The notes under the pieces are model-generated. The model did no database searches, had not been told where the DNA came from, and saw nothing but the letters and a program-made list of their open reading frames with translations. DNA of 64,000 nt, taken from Rheinheimera tangshanensis (lineage in GTDB: Bacteria; Pseudomonadota; Gammaproteobacteria; Enterobacterales; Alteromonadaceae). A program made the translations under genes and the position numbers. Where the stretch lies: positions 434,001 through 498,000 of the forward strand of contig NZ_BMLH01000002.1 of assembly GCF_014645135.1 (NCBI RefSeq), in the 5' to 3' direction. Below are positions 1 through 8,232 of the stretch, one piece after another; the first letter of the stretch is position 1, and each line of letters opens with the position of its first letter.

Positions 1-724
1 AGACTAAACCTGCCCAACAACTGACAATAAAATCCCCATTGCCAACAGGCTCTAAACCATCCGCTCTCTCTGCGAATCCCACCGCTACTGGTGTAATGGC
101 TTTGTTAGGATCCGCTAAATCGACTTTCAGCAGCTTATCGCCTGCTGCAATATACAGCTGTTCATCTACAACTTTTAAACCGTTGGCTGCAGCTACGTGC
201 TCCAGCCAGATGCTGATCTCATTTTGCTCCAGCTTATAAATCCGGTTTTTGCGGGTGTCAGAAATGAAAACTCTACCTTGGTCATCTACAGTGACATCAT
301 TTAAAAACACCGCGTCCGGAGCAGTAATTTTCTGCAATATTTTTGCTGAAGCTATATCCACGACCACCACTTCAGTTAAATCAGCGATATAAAGTTTGTT
401 CTGAAACACAGCCATGCCTTTCGGGGCATTTAAGCCACGCAGCCAATCTTTGTTCCGGACACTGCCGTCAGTATTTAAAACGGCGATACCGCCCATGCCA
501 TCTGCTGCGCTGCCCTGGCCATCAATTTCTGATACAAACAACAAGCGGTCAGTATTTCCGTTAGTTTGCTGCTGATACCAAAGCACAGACTCTGGCACCC
601 GCAAATCTTTGCTGTGCCATAAGGCTGTTAATCCGGGCTCTGAAGAAATTATTTCCTCAGAGAACGCTACTGGAGTCATTAAGGCTGATAACGCAAAAAA
701 AATCAGAGGGATAGAGCCTTTCAT
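1..724 (-). CDS. Secreted SMP-30/gluconolactonase-like beta-propeller protein (3' end outside window)
   Basis: Reading the minus strand from ATG at 724 gives an open frame to the window edge, about 241 codons. The first 22 residues (MKGSIPLIFFALSALMTPVA followed by FS) form a typical Sec signal peptide, so the protein is likely periplasmic. The mature part carries repeated propeller-like segments such as GLNAPKGMAVFQNKLYIADL, then NDVTVDDQGRVFISDTRKNR, and later an ANGLKV segment. These are characteristic of SMP-30/gluconolactonase/LRE-like and NHL-type propellers that hydrolyse lactones or bind small ligands. An in-frame ATG at 742 is possible but would bury the signal peptide. The substrate cannot be told. 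The C-terminus is cut by the window. Confidence 0.7.
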   Translation of the reverse strand, partial: MKGSIPLIFFALSALMTPVAFSEEIISSEPGLTALWHSKDLRVPESVLWYQQQTNGNTDRLLFVSEIDGQGSAADGMGGIAVLNTDGSVRNKDWLRGLNAPKGMAVFQNKLYIADLTEVVVVDIASAKILQKITAPDAVFLNDVTVDDQGRVFISDTRKNRIYKLEQNEISIWLEHVAAANGLKVVDEQLYIAAGDKLLKVDLADPNKAITPVAVGFAERADGLEPVGNGDFIVSCWAGLV

Positions 725-880
725 TGTTATGGTCCGGTTCATCAATGCAATGGTACTACCATACCCAGAGTGGTGTAAAAAGGCCAATATGGAATAATAA
801 AGTGCAGAAAAACGCAGAACTCTGTTTCAGATATGGAATTCTAAGCCGGGCCGGTGCAACACCATGCCCGACCTTATTCT

Positions 881-1756
881 CTAGCTGATCTGAATGGTTT
901 TATAGGCCAACAAAGAGCCGTCAGAGTTTTGCTGGTAGTCAAACAAAAACTCATCGTAACTGCTGCCAAAGACAGTGTCGCGGCCAGCACTTAATGTGGT
1001 GTCCTGAATACCGCGGCTGCTGTAGTTGGCATGAGTGGTACAAATTTCTGCAGTAAAGGCATCAGGGAAACATAACTGCGATACCACTTCATCGTTATTG
1101 TTATTGCGTACTCTGAAGTGAATATGAATAGTGCGGCCTGAGTACCAGCCAGGGAAGCAGGATTTGAAGTTGACTCTGCCGTTGCTGTCGGTAATTTGTG
1201 TGCCTCTGAACCATTTGGAACGCAAGGCCTCGCTGTCATTGCCGGTACAAAAGGAGCTGGAAAAACCACTGCTGTCACTGCTGCCACTGGTATCTCCCGA
1301 GTAAATACCTGCAACATCACAGTGCCATACTTCTACTTCCAATCCGGACACCGGGTTACAACTGTTATCTATCACTCTGAAACACAGCTGCATAGGCAAG
1401 CCAGTTTGTTCTTCAGAAATATCATCCAGCGTATCTGCTGTGAAGTAACAGGGGCCTTCGGTTAAGTTTTTGGTTAAAGCGACTGTACAGGCTGTGCCGA
1501 GCGCAAACAGGCTGTCGTCCGGGAAATTTGCTGTCATAGCTGCAGTACCTCCACTGGCCCAACTGGTGCTGCTGCCTGTTGAACCCCCAGTTGAACCACT
1601 GCTATCAGAGGAACCTGTGTCGTTGCTGGCTGTTTCAGTGCTGTCAGAGCCACCACCACAAGCCACTAAACCAATTAAAGGAATACTGGCCAGGCCTAGT
1701 CCAAGCTGTTTAATAAAACGTCGTCTGGACGGATTCTTTGATACTGCATTCTTCAT
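881..1756 (-). CDS. Tat-exported lipoprotein intradiol ring-cleavage dioxygenase
   Basis: 291 residues. The N-terminus has a twin-arginine motif (SRRRFIK, residues 10-16), a hydrophobic stretch and a lipobox (LVAC, Cys about 33), followed by a Gly/Ser/Thr-rich linker to about residue 68. The rest is an intradiol dioxygenase fold of the catechol/protocatechuate 3,4-dioxygenase type. The likely Fe(III) ligands are visible: Tyr in LTEGPCYF, Tyr in FPGWYSG, and the two His of TIHIHF. WHCDVAGIYSG is the typical core strand. Such enzymes cleave catecholic aromatics between the two hydroxyls. Here the export signals place it outside the cytoplasm, anchored in a membrane. No aromatic-degradation genes flank it, so the substrate is unknown. 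Confidence 0.85.
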   Translation of the reverse strand: MKNAVSKNPSRRRFIKQLGLGLASIPLIGLVACGGGSDSTETASNDTGSSDSSGSTGGSTGSSTSWASGGTAAMTANFPDDSLFALGTACTVALTKNLTEGPCYFTADTLDDISEEQTGLPMQLCFRVIDNSCNPVSGLEVEVWHCDVAGIYSGDTSGSSDSSGFSSSFCTGNDSEALRSKWFRGTQITDSNGRVNFKSCFPGWYSGRTIHIHFRVRNNNNDEVVSQLCFPDAFTAEICTTHANYSSRGIQDTTLSAGRDTVFGSSYDEFLFDYQQNSDGSLLAYKTIQIS

Positions 1757-1955
1757 GGCGGTCTGCTCCTCTGCTTTTTAGTTCATGGACTATGACGGCG
1801 CTGGGTAGAGCAGGGTTCAGAGATAAACTTAACTTTACCTTTGCAGATAAAAGCTAACATTTCCTGATGGGGATAAAGTTGGAGTATAGAAAACCAGCTT
1901 GATGCCTGAAAGCTCTTAGGTTAAGGTTTTTCTTTTATTTACAATAAGGTAACTC

Positions 1956-3476
1956 ATGGATTGTGTTAGAAAGACAGCAGTTTTTGCAGTGGCAGTGGCC
2001 CTTTGTACTGCTGCATTACCTTTTGGTCTTAAGGCGGCTGAACCACAAGTAGTGCTGCCTGCGACAGCTCAGGGCTGGGCTGAACTTGCGCTGCAGGATA
2101 TTGAAGCGGCTTATCAAATTACAGCTGAAAACCATCCGGGTATGGCTGATGCGCAGAATCCAAACTTTCACCGTCAGTTGTTGCACGCCAAAACCAATGC
2201 GTTGCTGCTGGTGCCGCAAGTGAACAGTGCCTATGGTTAAGAAGCTGTGATTGACCGTTTCAGTGCCAGTTTACAGGATGGTCATGCTGGTGCTTTTGCT
2301 GTGCTACCCGACTCAGTGAAACCTATAAGACGCTGGCCTGGCTTTAATGCCGTATGGCGTGGAAACGCCTTGTGGGTGTATCACAGCGAGCAGGCCGGTG
2401 TGGTTGCAGGAATGCAAATTGTCTCCTGTGATGGCAAGCCAGTGGAACAACTGATGAAAGACAGGGTTTTTGCTTATGCAGGCCAGGTGGGGCAGCCTGG
2501 GCACTGGTGGTCTTATGGCAGCAGATTGATGCTGGACGATGGTAATCCGTTTAATCAGCCTTTAAAGCACTGCCAGTTTGTAAAAGCTAATAAGCAAGTG
2601 GTTGAGGCCAGATTAAACTGGGCGGACCGCCCTGAATCGGCCATGCAGCACGTAGAAGCCGCTTACAACGGCGACAAGCTGCCTATAGGTTTAAGCTGGC
2701 AGCAGAAGGATATTGCCTGGATTGCGATGCCAACTTTTAGTCCTGAACCGGACGAAATCAAACAGTATGAAAGCTTGTTCATAAGTCTTGAACAACAAAG
2801 GCCAGCTTTGCTGGAAGCTAAAGCCATAGTGCTGGATTTACGCCATAATCAGGGAGGTTCTTCTTACTGGAGCAAACAGGTCGCAGAGCTTTTATGGGGC
2901 AAAGAGCGGGTAGGACCGCTGCGCACTGCCTTGTTCAGCCGTACTGAAGTCTGGTGGTTTGCATCGAAAGGTAATACCGACTACGTAAAATCTTTATACG
3001 ATGTACTGAAAGAGCAAGGCCAAACTGAATCATTACCCTGGATACAAGCTGTAGGGCAGGGCATGCAACAGTCGCTGGATTCTGGTAAGGCATTTTACGT
3101 TGAAGGGGATGGGAACAACACTGATGACACACCAGCTCAAGCGGCGCAGCCTGTTGTTCTGCCTGCTCTGCAGACCCCTGTTTATGTAATTATGCCGGGG
3201 CAATGTGCCAGTGCTTGTCTGGATGCGGTGGATGTATTTACCTTATTTGAAAATACTAAGCTTGCTGGCGCAACTAGCAGTGCGGATTCCACTTATATGG
3301 ACGTCAGGGTTCAGCCCGTACCTTCAGGTTTAGCGAAGGTGATTATTCCAAACAAGGTGTATGTCAACAGACCCAGAGCCAATGGTCAGTATTATACTCC
3401 GGCTTTAGCTCATAACGAGTTGGACTGGTCGACACAGGCGCTGTTAAAGAAAATAGTGGCAGATGTAAAAGATTAA
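1956..3476 (+). pseudogene. S41-family peptidase interrupted by an in-frame TAA
   Basis: Two open segments, 1956-2237 and 2241-3476, lie in the same frame and are separated only by a TAA at 2238-2240. Together they give one protein of about 506 residues: signal peptide (residues 1-27), helical N-terminal region, a PDZ-like segment (VVAGMQIVSCDGKPVEQL), then the S41 (C-terminal processing/tail-specific protease) core. AIVLDLRHNQGGSSYWSKQV is the typical S41 strand and PVYVIMPGQCASACLDAV holds the probable nucleophile Ser. The reading continues as EAVIDRFSASLQDGHAG directly after the stop, as expected of a single-base nonsense change. Either the gene is inactivated, the base is a sequencing error, or the stop is read through; a restart at GTG 2247 would lack the signal peptide. 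Confidence 0.75.
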
Positions 3477-3509
3477 TATTTTCTGCTGCTTCACCTGAGG
3501 ATTTTAGGT

Positions 3510-3540
3510 GGGCTACTAAAGCAACTTCTGCCAGTAGCCC
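3510..3540. terminator. Hairpin at the GNAT 3' end
   Basis: GGGCTACT at 3510-3517 pairs with AGTAGCCC at 3533-3540 and includes the stop codon of the acetyltransferase. It sits between the converging S41 and GNAT genes. No strong T-run follows, so termination is only likely. Confidence 0.35.
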
Positions 3541-4001
3541 ACATCGCGCCACTGCTCAAACTTAAAGCCAACTTGTTGAAAGTGGCCGCATTTTTCAAAG
3601 CCAAATTTTTCATGCAGCGCGATGCTTTTTTCATTCGGCAAAGTGATACCGCCTATCACCAGATGCAAACCTAAAGCTTTAAGCTCAGTCAGTAACTGCT
3701 GATACAACTGACTGCCAATGCCACGAGCTGTTATGCCATCTTTAACATACACAGTGCTTTCTGCTGAAAATCGATAGGCCGAGCGTACCCGCCACTTGGT
3801 CGCATAGGCATAACCCAGCACTTCACTGTTTTGCTCCAGTACCAACCAGGGTAAGCCATCCGCTTTTACCTGCTCAATGCGTCCAGCCATTTGTGAAGTG
3901 CTAACAGCCTGCTCTTCAAAAGTGATGACTGTATTGAGCACATAGTGGTTATAAATGGCTGCAATAGCTGCTGCATCGGCTTGGGTTGCCTGGCGGATCA
4001 T
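3516..4001 (-). CDS. GNAT acetyltransferase, phosphinothricin acetyltransferase-like
   Basis: About 161 residues from ATG 4001 (MIRQATQADAAAIAAIYNHY). This start is chosen because GGAG lies at the right distance upstream and it matches the usual start of the Pat/Bar/YncA group; the frame remains open upstream to 4058. The fold is Gcn5-related: N-terminal IYNHYVLNTVITFEE, the central VLGYAYAT strand, and the acetyl-CoA loop region GITARGIGSQLYQQLLTELK. Family members acetylate amino groups of small molecules such as phosphinothricin, methionine sulfoximine or amino acids. An ERIC-like element lies just upstream of the gene. Confidence 0.8.
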   Translation of the reverse strand: MIRQATQADAAAIAAIYNHYVLNTVITFEEQAVSTSQMAGRIEQVKADGLPWLVLEQNSEVLGYAYATKWRVRSAYRFSAESTVYVKDGITARGIGSQLYQQLLTELKALGLHLVIGGITLPNEKSIALHEKFGFEKCGHFQQVGFKFEQWRDVGYWQKLL

Positions 4002-4079
4002 CGGTATCTCCATTAAATACACTGTTTTGGCTGCTTCAGATACAACAATGCCAGTCATGAGACTGGCATTGCAACATAG

Positions 4080-4196
4080 CCTTCGTACTTGAAGCTGCAG
4101 CTTTGTTGACTACACTGCTCACCTCAGTCGCATAGTGGCCTATGCTCCTGAGGATTCGCTTACTTGTCGTCGCGCTGCAACTCCAATTACTTTGGC
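4080..4196 (+). repeat. ERIC-like imperfect palindrome, copy 1
   Basis: 117 bp from CCTTCGTACTTGAAG to CAATTACTTTGG. The ends form imperfect terminal inverted repeats. The core is CCTCAG, TC, GCATAG, TGGC, CTATGC, TC, CTGAGG: two 6-bp stems separated by a symmetric TC/TC internal loop. The element lies 22 bp beyond the stop of purC and before the acetyltransferase. Layout and core resemble the enterobacterial ERIC/IRU element. Confidence 0.85.
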
Positions 4197-4217
4197 TATG
4201 GCGTCAAGGTCTTACAA

Positions 4218-5324
4218 CTATTCCGCTATCAAACCATAATCGCGGCCTAACACCTCAATTATTTCGGCTTTAGGATTAGCGGCTAACTCAATTTTACGGC
4301 CTGTAACTTTTTCCGCTATGCCAAGGTAAGTGCGGGAAATATCCATCATCACTTCCGTAGGCAAAGCATTGTCGCGGGCCAGTGCGGCACGCTCTGGCAT
4401 CCGGTCTTTATTCAGTAAAATATCCGGATCAGGGAAGTTGCTCAAAAGCCACTGGCGGAAGCCTTCTTTTGATTGCTCGACAATGCTGCCATTACGCCAG
4501 CTGGCGCCATCCCAAATCCGTGAGCTGTCAGGTGTGCCTACTTCGTCCATATAAATCAGTTTGCTGTTGCCATTGGCGTCGTTGACATAACCAAATTCAA
4601 ACTTGGTATCAACAAACATCTGATCCAGCACAGCTAAAGCGTCGCTGATTACGCCAAAACCTTGTTTTAACAGGGTTTCGTACAGGCTGATGTCGGAGAG
4701 TTGTTCAAAACCAAAAGCAGCGCTATGGCGTTCAATATCGGCGCGGGAAATGTTGACATCGTCCGCTTCCGGTACGCCTTCCAGGCCAGTCAAAATACCC
4801 TTGGTGGACGGAGTAATTAAAATCTCAGGTAGTTTCTGATCTTTTTGCAGGCCTTCAGGCAGAGTAATACCACAGAATTCACGTTCGCCTTTGCTGTAGG
4901 CACGCCACATAGAGCCGGTAATGTACTGACGGGCTATGGCTTCAATTTTCAGTGGACGGGCTTTTTGCACTATCCACACCAGCGGGTGCGGAATATCCAG
5001 AATATGACTGTCGGCCAGGCCATGTTGTTTAAACAAAGCAAACCAGTGATTGGATATTGCGTTTAACGCTGCGCCTTTGCCAGGCACACCGTTTAAGCCA
5101 TTTTCGCCATGCCAGATGCAGTCAAAAGCACTGATGCGGTCGCTGATCACCATAATAGCCAGCGGCGTGTCTGCTGCTACAGGGTAGTTTTTTTCCCGGA
5201 TCAAGCGCGCGCTGTCAGCGGCAGTCAGCCAGTACACACTACGAACTTTGCCTGAATGAACTGGTAAATCTGTACGAATAGGCAAGTCGTCATTGACCGC
5301 CAGGACCTGAGTTGCAAGAGTCAT
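4218..5324 (-). CDS. purC: Phosphoribosylaminoimidazole-succinocarboxamide synthase (PurC)
   Basis: 368 residues from ATG 5324 ([20 protein letters not shown]), the start seen in the long gammaproteobacterial form; a GTG at 5330 would add two residues. The enzyme joins CAIR and aspartate with ATP to make SAICAR in de novo purine synthesis, in the cytosol. Visible family segments are [11 protein letters not shown] (residues about 25-35, nucleotide loop), [31 protein letters not shown] and [16 protein letters not shown] (substrate- and Mg-binding region). It stands alone here without other pur genes. No purine riboswitch or clear PurR box was seen upstream. Confidence 0.96.
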   Translation of the reverse strand: MTLATQVLAVNDDLPIRTDLPVHSGKVRSVYWLTAADSARLIREKNYPVAADTPLAIMVISDRISAFDCIWHGENGLNGVPGKGAALNAISNHWFALFKQHGLADSHILDIPHPLVWIVQKARPLKIEAIARQYITGSMWRAYSKGEREFCGITLPEGLQKDQKLPEILITPSTKGILTGLEGVPEADDVNISRADIERHSAAFGFEQLSDISLYETLLKQGFGVISDALAVLDQMFVDTKFEFGYVNDANGNSKLIYMDEVGTPDSSRIWDGASWRNGSIVEQSKEGFRQWLLSNFPDPDILLNKDRMPERAALARDNALPTEVMMDISRTYLGIAEKVTGRKIELAANPKAEIIEVLGRDYGLIAE

Positions 5325-5425
5325 CTTCACTTCTTCTGTGGCTGAAAAAAGGCGCGGTGGAGTTTAACAGAAAGTGTGGGTGAACTGAATCGGTCTGGCG
5401 CATAGCTTTGGGGTAAAAATGACGG

Positions 5426-5719
5426 CTATAGCTCAAAGAAATGCTTCATGGGCTCCATCTGTTGATGCAGTATTCTGATCACAAAAATATCGTTTTCGCG
5501 TTTTCGATAAAAAATGGCGTGCCGTTGGTGATCATGTCGACGCACCCCTGAAGCAATTTCCGGGCAGTCATGGCCCATAAGTGGTGAGCTGTAAAGAAGG
5601 TGAAAGGTGTTTTCCAACTGGCTGGTGTATATGTCTGCCTGACAAACGCCAAAGTTAAGCAACGTATATTCGTAGATAGCAGTGAAATCTTCCACAGCTA
5701 GCTTAGAAAGTTTATACAT
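5426..5719 (-). CDS. parE: ParE/RelE-superfamily toxin
   Basis: 97 residues (MYKLSKLAVEDFTAIYEYTL...), the usual length for a ParE toxin. The N-terminal YKLSKLAVEDFTAIYEYT helix-strand and the C-terminal RRHDHQRHAIFYRKRENDIFVIRILHQ strands are typical of the RelE/ParE fold. ParE members poison DNA gyrase; some relatives are ribosome-dependent RNases, so the target is inferred from the ParD-type partner. Its start overlaps the end of the antitoxin gene by 8 bp, giving a coupled antitoxin-first operon. Confidence 0.88.
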   Translation of the reverse strand: MYKLSKLAVEDFTAIYEYTLLNFGVCQADIYTSQLENTFHLLYSSPLMGHDCPEIASGVRRHDHQRHAIFYRKRENDIFVIRILHQQMEPMKHFFEL

Positions 5720-5954
5720 TGTGTTTCCGTTTTAGCTCAGCGGCTATGTCTTGCAGGCTCAGATCACTTTCTCCGCTCTTTTCACCCGCTTCAACAGCAT
5801 TTCTGAGTGCTGTTGTCTGATTTTCTTGCTGTTCCAACAAGCGCAAGGCCGAACGAACAACTTCACTGGTTGAACCATATCGCCCTGATTCGATCAGTTT
5901 TCCTACAAAATCATCCAGTTGAGAACCTATAGTAATGCTCGTTGTTCTGGCCAT
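5712..5954 (-). CDS. parD: ParD-type ribbon-helix-helix antitoxin
   Basis: 80 residues. MARTTSITIGSQLDDFVGKL opens with the beta-strand of a ribbon-helix-helix DNA-binding domain; RYGSTSEVVRSALRLLEQQE is the dimerisation helix region (residues about 25-44) of the ParD/CC2985 family. The C-terminal tail (SDLSLQDIAAELKRKHNV) is the toxin-wrapping segment. It precedes and overlaps the toxin gene. A perfect palindrome 15 bp upstream of the start codon is the likely autoregulatory operator. Confidence 0.88.
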   Translation of the reverse strand: MARTTSITIGSQLDDFVGKLIESGRYGSTSEVVRSALRLLEQQENQTTALRNAVEAGEKSGESDLSLQDIAAELKRKHNV

Positions 5955-5968
5955 GAATAATTACCACT

Positions 5969-5985
5969 GTGTTAATAGATAACAC
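5969..5985. promoter_or_regulatory. Putative ParD operator
   Basis: GTGTTA-N5-TAACAC is a perfect inverted repeat just upstream of parD on the minus strand. ParD proteins bind such palindromes as dimers of dimers to repress their own operon; the assignment is by position and symmetry. Confidence 0.55.
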
Positions 5986-6142
5986 TAGCCTAGCACTGCC
6001 AAGGGCCTGCTTCAAGTGAAGAGCTTTATTCCTGAATATGATTAGAGGATGGTCGTCTTAAGTTTCAAAATAACTGCGTTCGTGGTTATTCTGCTATTTT
6101 TTGTTGGGGTAGGTAGCAAACTTACAAGAACGCATAAATAAC

Positions 6143-6166
6143 CTGGTGTTAGAGTGTTAACACCAG
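6143..6166. repeat. Perfect inverted repeat sharing half-sites with the parD operator
   Basis: CTGGTGTTA-N6-TAACACCAG. It contains the same GTGTTA/TAACAC halves as the palindrome at 5969-5985, with a spacing of 6 instead of 5. There is no T-run after it, so a second binding site or a remnant is more likely than a terminator. Confidence 0.6.
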
Positions 6167-6242
6167 ATTCAGCAATAAGACGCAAGGCATTAAAAGGCCC
6201 TGCCACGTAAAAACAAGATCAGCCGAAAACAGCTACTCACGG

Positions 6243-6295
6243 GACAAATTACTGTTTTATATCTTTTTTTTATCACACTAAAGGAGTAATTTGTC
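6243..6295. repeat. 11-bp inverted repeat around an AT-rich loop
   Basis: GACAAATTACT at 6243-6253 and its exact complement AGTAATTTGTC at 6285-6295 flank 31 bp that include a run of eight T. It lies about 85 bp upstream of the hydrolase start. It may be a leader hairpin or a binding-site pair; function unknown. Confidence 0.5.
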
Positions 6296-6380
6296 TGGCC
6301 ATATTCTAAGGCTGTATTTGTAGTACTATTGTTGTGGCTAAGTTCAATGCCATTTAAGCATGCACTACATGGAGTTTTTT

Positions 6381-7214
6381 ATGCCTGCAAATGACGACGT
6401 CATCCGCAGAAACAATGTCCAGATAATAGGCTCTGGTCAGCAGGTCATGCTGATGGCGCATGGTTTTGGTTGTAACCAGCTGATGTGGCGTTTTTTAACA
6501 CCTGAACTAATCAACCAGTACAAAATAGTGCTGTTTGATTATGTCGGTTCCGGCGCGTCCAATTTGGAGGCTTATTCCAGGCAAAAGTATGCCGATCTGG
6601 AAGGGTATGCCCAGGACATTATCGATATCTGCACCAGGCTGGATTTACAGAATGTGGTGCTGGTTGGCCATTCGGTGAGCAGTATCATCAGTTTGATTGC
6701 AGCGCAGCACATACCACAGCGCATTCATAGCCTGGTGATGGTGTGCCCGTCGCCTTGTTTTTTAAATCATCCGCCGGATTATCTGGGTGGTTTTAATCGC
6801 GAAGACTTAACCGAACTAATTGATTTAATGGATAAAAACTATATTGGCTGGGCCCAGTATCTGGCCCCGCTGGTGGCGGGCAACGCTGATACAAACTTTG
6901 TAAGCAATGAGCTTGCCGAAAGCTTCTGCAGCACCAACCCCATCACAGCAAAAAACTTTGCCAAAGCTACTTTTTTCTCGGACTACCGCTCTTTATTGCC
7001 ACTAAATAACCACCCTGTGTTGCTGCTGCAAAGCCAAACTGACGCTCTGGCGTCTTTGTTTATCGGCGACTATATGCATAAACACACTCCAAAAAGTGTA
7101 TTGCAGGTAGTAGAGGCCAAAGGCCATTGCCTGCATATGACGCATCCACAGCAGGTGGCTGGCCATATTCAACTTTTTATGCAGTCCTTACCGCCAGGTA
7201 AAAGCACAGTATGA
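6381..7214 (+). CDS. RsbQ-like alpha/beta hydrolase (D14/KAI2-type fold)
   Basis: 277 residues from ATG 6381 (MPANDDVIRRNNVQIIGSGQ), preceded by GGAG at 6-bp spacing; the frame is open to 6360 but without a ribosome site. The body is a compact alpha/beta hydrolase closest in character to RsbQ: RNNVQIIGSG start, AHGFGCNQLMWR oxyanion loop, nucleophile elbow GHSVSS (Ser98), Asp221 (SQTDAL) and His249 (KGHCLH) complete the triad. In Bacillus RsbQ partners the PAS-phosphatase RsbP and is thought to supply a small molecule to its PAS domain. Here the next gene, overlapping by 4 bp, encodes a PAS-GGDEF protein, so an analogous hydrolase-to-PAS signal ending in c-di-GMP is inferred. Confidence 0.85.
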   Translation: MPANDDVIRRNNVQIIGSGQQVMLMAHGFGCNQLMWRFLTPELINQYKIVLFDYVGSGASNLEAYSRQKYADLEGYAQDIIDICTRLDLQNVVLVGHSVSSIISLIAAQHIPQRIHSLVMVCPSPCFLNHPPDYLGGFNREDLTELIDLMDKNYIGWAQYLAPLVAGNADTNFVSNELAESFCSTNPITAKNFAKATFFSDYRSLLPLNNHPVLLLQSQTDALASLFIGDYMHKHTPKSVLQVVEAKGHCLHMTHPQQVAGHIQLFMQSLPPGKSTV

Positions 7215-8104
7215 CGGCTGAATTTGCTCTGGACGATTTTCCCACTGGTTTAGTGGTGACCACCCTTGAAGATCGCGAAATCCTGTTCGCTAATCAGTAT
7301 TTTTATCAGGTCAGCCAGCAAGAGCCACAAAGCGGCGCCCGTATTGGTTTGGTATTTAATGCCGCGTCCAAAATTGTCATCGAAAGTTTTGTTATGCCTA
7401 TGCTGCTGCATCAGGGTTACTGCGCAGAAATCCAGTTAACCCTTGAAACCAAAGCCGCTGAGCCTGTGCCAGTGCTGGTGAATGCCCGTGTTGTTGAAGG
7501 TGAGCGCAAATTGATTTACTGGGTGATCAGCACAGCACAACAGCGTGACAGCTTGTATCAGGAACTGGTGAACCTGCGAAACGATTTAGAGCAGCGCGCC
7601 GAAAAGCTGGAAGTGTTGTCGCAAACCGACGAGCTGACTGGTTTGCTGAATCGCAGAGCTTTTGTCTCCAGAGCTACGACTCTGATCAAACAGGGGCTGC
7701 GTCACAAGATGTCTTATTCCTTCTTTATGATTGACATAGACAACTTTAAACAAATCAACGACCAGCATGGCCACGACGTTGGAGATAATGTATTGCATCA
7801 GGTAGGGCAATGGCTGGCCAGTAACAGCAGAGCAAACGACATTCTGGCCCGGATTGGCGGCGAAGAGTTTGCCATTATCACGCTGAACCAAAACCATGAA
7901 TCCCCTATCCAATTTGCCGAAAGAGTACTGACGCTACTTCGAGCCGAAAAAATACAGGGTATAGAAGTCACAGTCAGCGTTGGCCTGGCAGTTTCCGCCA
8001 AAGCCAGTTTTGAGCAGCTATACAAAGGCGCAGATATTCTGTTGTACGAAGCAAAAAACCAGGGCCGTAACAGACTGGTGTGGCGGGATATGGATAAAGA
8101 CTGA
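7211..8104 (+). CDS. PAS-GGDEF diguanylate cyclase
   Basis: 297 residues, start ATGA-overlapping the hydrolase gene. Residues about 8-110 form a PAS-like sensor (DFPTGLVVTTLEDREILFAN); 111-138 are a coiled-coil linker (RNDLEQRAEKLEVLSQ); 139-297 are a GGDEF domain with TDELTGLLNRRAF, FMIDIDNFKQIND and the active-site motif GGEEF at 216-220. An RxxD inhibitory site (R207-D210) lies five residues before it, so product feedback is expected. There is no signal peptide or membrane segment, so the enzyme is cytosolic. It should make c-di-GMP from two GTP. The upstream RsbQ-like hydrolase is the probable source or gate of the PAS ligand. Confidence 0.9.
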   Translation: MTAEFALDDFPTGLVVTTLEDREILFANQYFYQVSQQEPQSGARIGLVFNAASKIVIESFVMPMLLHQGYCAEIQLTLETKAAEPVPVLVNARVVEGERKLIYWVISTAQQRDSLYQELVNLRNDLEQRAEKLEVLSQTDELTGLLNRRAFVSRATTLIKQGLRHKMSYSFFMIDIDNFKQINDQHGHDVGDNVLHQVGQWLASNSRANDILARIGGEEFAIITLNQNHESPIQFAERVLTLLRAEKIQGIEVTVSVGLAVSAKASFEQLYKGADILLYEAKNQGRNRLVWRDMDKD

Positions 8105-8232
8105 AGTTTTGTCAGTCAAGCTGATGAATTAAAATCTGAATACGTGTATCAAAGCATGCGAGGCCACTTCCTGCTTGCGGACTCTCTTGGTCGCTCAGGA
8201 AGTCAAAGAGTAATGCATTAAAATAAAGCGAA

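Larger units (their letters stand above)
5986..6380. other. Intergenic region with two inverted repeats, between parD and the hydrolase gene
   Basis: About 395 bp without a credible gene. It contains a 9-bp-arm palindrome at 6143-6166 and an 11-bp-arm inverted repeat at 6243-6295, listed separately. The region is AT-rich near 6250-6280 (run of eight T). No tRNA or known riboswitch was recognised. Confidence 0.6.

Noticed and set aside
1196-1465. A plus-strand frame with a Walker-A-like string (GTKGAGKTT)
   Set aside because: It is wholly antisense to the intradiol dioxygenase, which has a full set of catalytic residues and an export signal; there is no ribosome site or family match.
6143-6295. 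Possible integron attC site or MITE
   Set aside because: No matching pair of attC core sites, no integrase, no target-site duplication that I could find.
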